64,000 nucleotides of DNA from positions 62,001 to 126,000 of the forward strand of contig CAYGPJ010000001.1 in assembly GCA_964351865.1 (NCBI GenBank). Reading direction: 5' to 3'. The stretch comes from JBCDJI01 sp964351865. GTDB taxonomy: Bacteria; Verrucomicrobiota; Verrucomicrobiia; Methylacidiphilales; JBCBYL01. Both the position numbers and the translations under genes were made by a program. The notes under the pieces are model-generated. The model was not told the origin of the DNA and ran no database searches. It saw nothing but the letters and a program-made list of their open reading frames with translations. Shown here piece after piece: positions 58,827-64,000 of this stretch (the stretch's first letter is position 1; each line of letters opens with the position of its first letter).

Positions 58827-60317
58827 TTAATCATTCATTACCTCAGGCACCCTTAACTGAAACGGAGCCACCGGAAGTCCATTCGTCCCAAAGAGGTTTA
58901 CCCGGGGATCATTCGACCAGGCATAGCGGACTAACTTTGGTGTGGAGACTCGCTCACTGGAGACCTGAATCACTCTGCCTTCGATCACAGCGCTTGCCGG
59001 AACAAATGGATCATCCTCGCCACGAATAAAAAACTCCCTCGGCGCGTCGCCTTCATTGAGTTCGAGGTCTCCGTCAAAGCGTAAAGCAATCTCACTTCCT
59101 TTCACTTCGAGTTGTTGGACTTGCGGCGCGGCATATTCAACGGGCTTGCCGTACACCCGATTTAGGGCGACCCATGCCAAGCGCTCACCGACTGGCTTCT
59201 TCAGGGTGGGATGCACATCACCGCTATCACCAATGTCGATCGTCACCGCCATGCCCGTATGCTCTAACGTATTTATTGTCAGTGCCTGCGACTCACGTAG
59301 TAGCGCCCAATCACGGTTTTCGGGTGCTTTCCAGTTCGGTAATTGCACAAATAGGAAAGGTAACTCCGGTGCCTGCATCTCACGCCGCCAGGCCTTGATC
59401 ATCGTCGGGAATAACTTACGATAAAGCTTCGCCTGAAACGGATCTGTATTGGCCTCACCCTGATACCAGATCACGCCCTTGACTGTGAAATTCTGAATCG
59501 GATGTAACATCGCGTTGTAAGTCGCCGCCGGAAACCAACCGTAATGTTCCGTGATCGGAAACTTCTTCCCCGCAGCTACCGCCTCAGACTTCTTCTCCGG
59601 GTAAGTCGCTTTAAGGCTTTCAAAATTCGCAGCATACTTTTCATAACGCTTTACGTAATACGAAAAATCGGTGTCGGCACGCAGGTCTTCGATCGGCGTC
59701 CACATCTGCGCACTACTGCCGCCAATATAAGCCGACACCATCGCCACGGGCACCTGCTCCGAGGCATAAACCTCCTGAGCGAAGTTCCATGCCACCGCTG
59801 AGATCCACTTGCGACCATCGGAGGTATCGGTTTTCCAATGCCCTTCCACGCAATCGAATAGAGGCTCTGGCGCACCATCGAAGCGCTGCTTAAAGAAGCG
59901 TATCGAATCATTCGTCAGCTGCTGCAGAGCCTCCACGCCATGGGTGGATTTAAACAAAGGAAACTCCATGTTCGACTGTCCGCTACAGATCCAAATATCG
60001 CCCACAAGGACATTGCCAATTATTGTTGTTTGTTGGTTGCTTGTTGTTGAAGAAGTGATGATAAGCGCCCGCCCCTTAGACGAAGCCGGTATTGCCTCCA
60101 GTTTAACCTCCCACTGTCCCTGGGCATCAGCAGTCCCTGTTTTTGATTGGCCCGCAAATTCAACACATACGGTGGCCCCCGGAACATGCATGCCCCAGAT
60201 GCGTGCGGGCTGGTCACGTTGTAGCATCATGTGGTCCGAGAAAATGGACGGCAACTGCAACTCCGCCAACACCATACCGCAACTCAGTAAATAACTTAAT
60301 ACGATCCACATGTTCAT
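58827..60317 (-). CDS. SASA-family carbohydrate acetylesterase
   Basis: ATG 60317 (MNMWIVLSYLLSCGMVLAEL) gives a signal peptide and follows the preceding stop by one base. The catalytic Ser lies in IWICSGQSNMEFPL, VIWYQGEANTDPF is the oxyanion block, and GDSGDVHPTLKKPVGERLAW holds the Asp/His pair. This is the sialate-O-acetylesterase-like family used on acetylated hemicelluloses and sialic acids. Between hydrolase and SGNH genes it most likely removes acetyl groups from the polysaccharide. Confidence 0.85.
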   Translation of the reverse strand: MNMWIVLSYLLSCGMVLAELQLPSIFSDHMMLQRDQPARIWGMHVPGATVCVEFAGQSKTGTADAQGQWEVKLEAIPASSKGRALIITSSTTSNQQTTIIGNVLVGDIWICSGQSNMEFPLFKSTHGVEALQQLTNDSIRFFKQRFDGAPEPLFDCVEGHWKTDTSDGRKWISAVAWNFAQEVYASEQVPVAMVSAYIGGSSAQMWTPIEDLRADTDFSYYVKRYEKYAANFESLKATYPEKKSEAVAAGKKFPITEHYGWFPAATYNAMLHPIQNFTVKGVIWYQGEANTDPFQAKLYRKLFPTMIKAWRREMQAPELPFLFVQLPNWKAPENRDWALLRESQALTINTLEHTGMAVTIDIGDSGDVHPTLKKPVGERLAWVALNRVYGKPVEYAAPQVQQLEVKGSEIALRFDGDLELNEGDAPREFFIRGEDDPFVPASAVIEGRVIQVSSERVSTPKLVRYAWSNDPRVNLFGTNGLPVAPFQLRVPEVMND

Positions 60318-60318
60318 A

Positions 60319-61722
60319 CTATTGCTTCGTAAGGGTGTATTGATGTGAAACCGGTTGGTTCGCCTGATACAATTGAGGATGTAGCGATTCCAAGTGAGCC
60401 TCAATTTCAGCCTGCTTGGCTGTAATGGTGACGTAGTCGTTGTACTGTTGTTTCACGTAGTTATGCCAGGTTTCGCCTTCGCTCTGCTTCAGCTTTTCTG
60501 CTAAAAAAACTTCGACGGCCTGCGTATCACTCAGATCCACATCGGACTGCGATAAGCCGCTACTATAGAAAACATAGGCAGCATTGCGCAAACGACCTTG
60601 CTGATAGTGGCGCGTGTCATTCAGCTGCTTCACCTTCAAGGCTTGCTGGTACTGCGGCGTCTTTTGCATCACCGCTAAATTGATCCCAGCCTCCAACTGC
60701 GCAGCGGTCCAGGTGCTGATCTGAGTTCCATCAATAGCGAGCACATAACTTCCCTCTGGCAGATTCTGAACGGCCAGAATTTGCTGATTCATCTCTGCCT
60801 CAAAAGGCACCCGTTCCAGTGCCGGGGCAATCTTCTCGGTTTGCGGAAACGGCAAGGCACCTTCCAACGCCGTGAAGCGGACTGAATCGACCGCCACCTG
60901 CAGCTCCGTAACCGCGGCATTCTCCGAGTCCTTTACGACGCCGCTCTTCGCATCCAACACCATTTTGGAAACAAACTTCGGCACCGCCTGCGCCTTTAAG
61001 AATTGATACCCCATAATGAAATGACCTAAGTCCACATGAGGATGCACCCGGTCCAAGCCAATGATCGTGGCCGATGGATCGTCCTGCTGGATCTCAGCAT
61101 TGATCGCCGACATGGAATCATAAAAATCCACATAGCCCTGCCCTCTCGATGCCGCAGTGGTCTTCACGAAATTCGCACATTTGCCAAGGGCATCGTTCAC
61201 CCCGACCTCGTTCTTACCTTCTAGTTCTGCGGTCTGATCATAGATCGTCGGTGTGATGAAAACGACTTCACTGCCAATTGCATCCAACTTGCCGAGCAGT
61301 TTCGTCATATCTGAATAGTAGGTATCAAGAAATTTCTGCTGTGTCGCCATATCCGTCTTATCCGGGCCATAGAGCCAGCGGCCCACATCATTCATCCCCA
61401 GCATCACCGTAGAGACATTCGGCTTCACCACCGCGACATCCTCGTCAAAGCGATGCAACACATGCCAGGCCTTCTCCCCGCTGATCCCCTTGTTCCAGAT
61501 ACGGACCTCACGTTCAGGGAAGCGCGTCAAATAGTAGAGGTAGACATACGAATGGTACATTCCGGCATGCGTGATGCTGTCACCAACGAAAGCAACCCGA
61601 TCCCCATCCTGAAACTGTCGTACGGTCTGTGCGGAAGCACTAGGGAGCACGCATGAGAGAATCACCCAAAGGATCATCAATAGATTTCGCAAAATCATCA
61701 AACGAGCGGCAACCAACAACAT
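60319..61722 (-). CDS. SGNH/GDSL-type esterase
   Basis: This is a 467-residue secreted protein; the hydrophobic N-terminus ends PSASA. Catalytic Ser49 is in VAFVGDSITHAGMYH, the block-III Asn is in STVMLGMNDVG, and the Asp-x-x-His pair is DRVHPH. The C-terminal 150 residues are helical and unusual for simple GDSL lipases. It is encoded one base before the SASA gene, and both probably deacetylate or deacylate polysaccharide. The shared operon implies coordinated use. Confidence 0.85.
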   Translation of the reverse strand: MLLVAARLMILRNLLMILWVILSCVLPSASAQTVRQFQDGDRVAFVGDSITHAGMYHSYVYLYYLTRFPEREVRIWNKGISGEKAWHVLHRFDEDVAVVKPNVSTVMLGMNDVGRWLYGPDKTDMATQQKFLDTYYSDMTKLLGKLDAIGSEVVFITPTIYDQTAELEGKNEVGVNDALGKCANFVKTTAASRGQGYVDFYDSMSAINAEIQQDDPSATIIGLDRVHPHVDLGHFIMGYQFLKAQAVPKFVSKMVLDAKSGVVKDSENAAVTELQVAVDSVRFTALEGALPFPQTEKIAPALERVPFEAEMNQQILAVQNLPEGSYVLAIDGTQISTWTAAQLEAGINLAVMQKTPQYQQALKVKQLNDTRHYQQGRLRNAAYVFYSSGLSQSDVDLSDTQAVEVFLAEKLKQSEGETWHNYVKQQYNDYVTITAKQAEIEAHLESLHPQLYQANQPVSHQYTLTKQ

Positions 61723-61823
61723 GAATACGATACTTGAGTATTAAGCGTTCGATCTCAATCACCCTTAGTTTATAACATTAGAATAAGATTAAGCCTATTC
61801 GGGAACCTAGCAACTGGTCGTGG
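61723..61823. other. Spacer between sulfatase and SGNH-esterase genes
   Basis: The AT-rich 101 bases include ATACT-TG-AGTAT, a short inverted repeat at about 61731-61742, shortly before the esterase gene. No CCTTAACATAAGG site is present. The esterase operon probably starts here. Confidence 0.4.
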
Positions 61824-63485
61824 TCACTGGGGACTGAAAAATTTGGGTTCTTTTTTGAAGGGAACCGATGCATCGGCATCGAAGTAAACCTCGTCATTTC
61901 CGTGCGGATTGTCCGCCCGACTCACCACGCCTTCGGGCAAGCACTGCTGCCAGGCGTTACGATCTGCCAGCAATGCGGAAAGCTCTTTAATCAACTCTGT
62001 ATACTCAGGTTTTTTGACGAGGTTGGTGGTTTCGTCGGGATCGGTTTCGAGATCGAATAACTGACTTCCCTCCAGCGGCCCTTGTCGTGCGCCTACATTA
62101 GGAATACTGCCGGCACGAAATTCGGTGTAGCGGTAGCGCTCGGTGCGCACGCTGTATCCCTCGCCTTTTGATCCATCATCGCAGACGTAGATCTCTTTCT
62201 GACTGAAGGCTGCCGTTTTCCACGACCGCTCGGGATTCTTAAATAAGGGCACCATCGAGAGCCCTTCCAGATAATCAGCAGGTTTAAATCCTGCCAGTTC
62301 GTTCATGGTGGGATAGATGTCCACAAATTCCACCAGTCGCTCCGAGACAGCACCGGGCAGAAATGCCACACCTTGGTGAGGTTTCCACATCAGCGTGGTG
62401 CGCAGCCCGATCTCAAAATTGGAATACTTGCCCCAATGACTGTGTTCACCGAGATGATACCCGTGGTCGCCGATCACGCAGATGATGGTGTTGTCCCATT
62501 CTCCGATAGCTTTCAAATGGTCAAACAGCTCTCCCATCAAGGCATCCTGATAACTGACCGCGGCGTAGTAGCCGTGCAGCAGGTTAGTTTTGTATTCCTC
62601 GGTCTCTTGTCCGCGCTTCTGCCAGCCTGCATATTTGGAACGTGCGTCAGAGTGGAGTTGGCGCTGATAGACATCCTTCGCCAATGTGTCGTGCTTCGCA
62701 AATTCGAGATCTTCCTTGGTATACAGATCCCAATACTTCTTCGGGCTGATAAAGGGGTAATGGGTATTGGCCATGCCAATCGAAATGAAGAACGGCTCCC
62801 CCTTCGCCTGCGCGCGACTCATCACCTCGATGGCATCTTCGGTATTCTGAGCCGAAATAAAACCGGTATCGTCGGCGCTGCTGCCGTCTGGCTTGGTGCC
62901 CATGCCCCAGGGTGGCATTTTCTGGTAGGCCTCGTAAACGTCCAGCCCGTCTTCATGGATATATTTCCAACACTCGTCATGCCAGGAATTGCGATACTTC
63001 TGCGGCGCTTCGCCATAGATTTTTGAAGTGGGTGACTGCCGTTTATCCATGGTCCACAGCTCATACTTACCCTTCATGTTCGGCTCGGAAAAGCCCAGCT
63101 CCACTAGACCATGGTGCACTTTCTGATAGCTCTTAGTATACCACCCCCTATCATAAAAATAACGCATGATGCTGGGATGATCCGGCAGGAATTCATTAAC
63201 GAACCACTGACTATAGGGAAAGTTCACCCCCGTCGTGTCAGGCCGGCACCCGGTTAAAAAACTGGCACGCGATGGGGCACAGATTCCCTGCTGCACATAA
63301 GCACGTGTGAACATCACCCCCTCGTCCGCCAGCTGATCCAAGTTCGGCGTTTTCATTTGCTCGAAGCCATAGCAGCCATGCTGCATCCGCATATCATCAC
63401 CAATGATAAAGAGGATGTTTGGCTTGGCTTCCGCAGAAATAGCGATCAATAGAAAACTGAACCCGAGGAGGCAGGCTTGTTTCAT
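61824..63485 (-). CDS. Formylglycine-dependent sulfatase (iduronate-2-sulfatase-like)
   Basis: This is a 553-residue protein with a signal peptide (MKQACLLGFSFLLIAISAEA). The metal site begins with NILFIIGDDMRMQHGCYG, and the modified Cys is at 69 in ICAPSRASFLTG (CxPSR, the aerobic formylglycine consensus). CVIGDHGYHLGEHSHWGKYS is the second metal block. It removes sulfate from a sulfated polysaccharide in the periplasm. Its start overlaps the stop of another sulfatase gene. It needs a formylglycine-generating enzyme not encoded in the window. Confidence 0.9.
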   Translation of the reverse strand: MKQACLLGFSFLLIAISAEAKPNILFIIGDDMRMQHGCYGFEQMKTPNLDQLADEGVMFTRAYVQQGICAPSRASFLTGCRPDTTGVNFPYSQWFVNEFLPDHPSIMRYFYDRGWYTKSYQKVHHGLVELGFSEPNMKGKYELWTMDKRQSPTSKIYGEAPQKYRNSWHDECWKYIHEDGLDVYEAYQKMPPWGMGTKPDGSSADDTGFISAQNTEDAIEVMSRAQAKGEPFFISIGMANTHYPFISPKKYWDLYTKEDLEFAKHDTLAKDVYQRQLHSDARSKYAGWQKRGQETEEYKTNLLHGYYAAVSYQDALMGELFDHLKAIGEWDNTIICVIGDHGYHLGEHSHWGKYSNFEIGLRTTLMWKPHQGVAFLPGAVSERLVEFVDIYPTMNELAGFKPADYLEGLSMVPLFKNPERSWKTAAFSQKEIYVCDDGSKGEGYSVRTERYRYTEFRAGSIPNVGARQGPLEGSQLFDLETDPDETTNLVKKPEYTELIKELSALLADRNAWQQCLPEGVVSRADNPHGNDEVYFDADASVPFKKEPKFFSPQ

Positions 63486-64000
63486 TGGCTAGCTTCTCCG
63501 GCTCTTAGCGCTTCGATCTGCTTGCGTTCAGTCGAATAATAAAATGTCGGATCCGTGACGTTCCTCGCCGCCGGAATCCCATCCGGGACTTGGTATTGCT
63601 TTTTAACCAGCTTCAGCGCTGTGTGCATGCGCTGAACAACTTCAGTATAAGCAGGATTGGCATACTGATTGGTCAGTTCCTGTGGGTCGGTTTCCATGTC
63701 GATGAGTTCCCATTCATTCATGTCGTAGAAATGAATTAACTTATAACGACCGTCATAGACACCTTCATGGCGTTGAACCATGTGCCAACCGGGGTACTCG
63801 TAGTAGTGGTAGTAGAGATATTTCCGCCAATCGTTCGGTGCCTCGCCTTTAAACAACGGCAACAGGCTCCGCCCCTGCATTTCGGGCGACGCCTCGACTC
63901 CGGCGATTTCGAGAAAGGTCTGTGCAAAATCCAGATTGGAAACCAGCTCCTGGTTCACGCTTCCGGCGTTGATGGTACCCGGCCATTTAACCAGCAACGG
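63482..64000 (-). CDS. Sulfatase, C-terminal part
   Basis: The frame is open to the end of the window, so only the last about 172 residues are seen. LLVKWPGTINAGSVNQELVS followed by NLDFAQTFLEIAGV and the GRSLLPLFKGE block are typical of the sulfatase C-terminal half. YELIDMETDP-like sequence (ELIDMETDPQELTNQYANP) closes the domain. The catalytic Cys lies outside the window. The stop overlaps the next sulfatase start, so the two are co-translated and probably act in sequence on one polysaccharide. Confidence 0.85.
   Translation of the reverse strand, partial: PLLVKWPGTINAGSVNQELVSNLDFAQTFLEIAGVEASPEMQGRSLLPLFKGEAPNDWRKYLYYHYYEYPGWHMVQRHEGVYDGRYKLIHFYDMNEWELIDMETDPQELTNQYANPAYTEVVQRMHTALKLVKKQYQVPDGIPAARNVTDPTFYYSTERKQIEALRAGEASQ

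Noticed and set aside
1..64000. CRISPR array
   Set aside because: No regularly spaced direct repeats of 23-40 bases were seen. The iterons have 10-11 base periods and are too short.

Overview
The window looks like chromosomal DNA of a marine-type Verrucomicrobiota (Opitutales/Puniceicoccales-like; this is inference). The basis is the mix of PEP-CTERM proteins, prepilin-like surface proteins ending in H-X9-DG-like tails, an autotransporter-associated beta-strand-repeat protein, formylglycine sulfatases, SASA/SGNH esterases and GPH-family sugar transport. Three accessory blocks are inserted into this background.

Layout. (1) 1-501 is the 3' end of a SpoIIE-type phosphatase gene. (2) 0.9-12.5 kb, mostly minus strand, is a mobilizable or plasmid-derived element. 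It has a relaxase with an accessory protein, a VirD4-type coupling protein, a Clp-like AAA+ ATPase, a ParA ATPase, a Toprim primase-like protein and a ParB-type HTH protein. It also has a hairpin-rich oriT candidate and 11-bp-period iterons in three places. It carries cargo: a Cys/Gly-tailed protein next to a probable Fe(II)/2-oxoglutarate dioxygenase. No integrase or mating-pair genes are seen. (3) 12.5-14.6 kb holds a SIR2-type defence gene that appears frameshifted, and a decayed gene fragment. (4) 14.65-25.6 kb is one long minus-strand haem-acquisition locus: HemS-like protein, flavodoxin, HugZ-type haem oxygenase, two PEP-CTERM proteins, a pseudopilin, a large beta-repeat protein, HmuTUV and a second flavodoxin. 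A divergent AraC regulator follows. (5) 26.6-28.2 kb is an ABC-2 exporter pair.

(6) 28.3-34.0 kb is a defence island. A CBASS-like operon (PD-(D/E)XK/DUF6602-type nuclease, CD-NTase, E2-like protein) is divergent from a sigma-like factor, a small acidic protein and an ImmA/IrrE protease. After these come a ribbon-helix-helix-like gene and an excisionase-like ORF, which abuts the 3' remnant of a chromosomal membrane-protein gene. (7) 34.3-36.2 kb encodes an H-NOX sensor and a hybrid histidine kinase. (8) 37.0-39.3 kb is a dedicated exosortase with its probable substrate. (9) 39.3-39.8 kb is a graveyard: a tRNA-Asn 3' end, a truncated GIY-YIG gene and a disrupted HTH gene.

(10) 39.9-64 kb is a polysaccharide-utilisation region. 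A LacI regulator sits beside PEP-CTERM-type proteins and a pseudopilin, with a GPH transporter, GH3, GH130, GH5-like, GH10 and a second GH-A hydrolase, SASA and SGNH esterases, and two sulfatases. A near-palindromic 13-mer, CCTTAACATAAGG, lies in front of four transcription units here and is proposed as the LacI-family operator. An IS256-family element is inserted between the regulator gene and one of its predicted targets.
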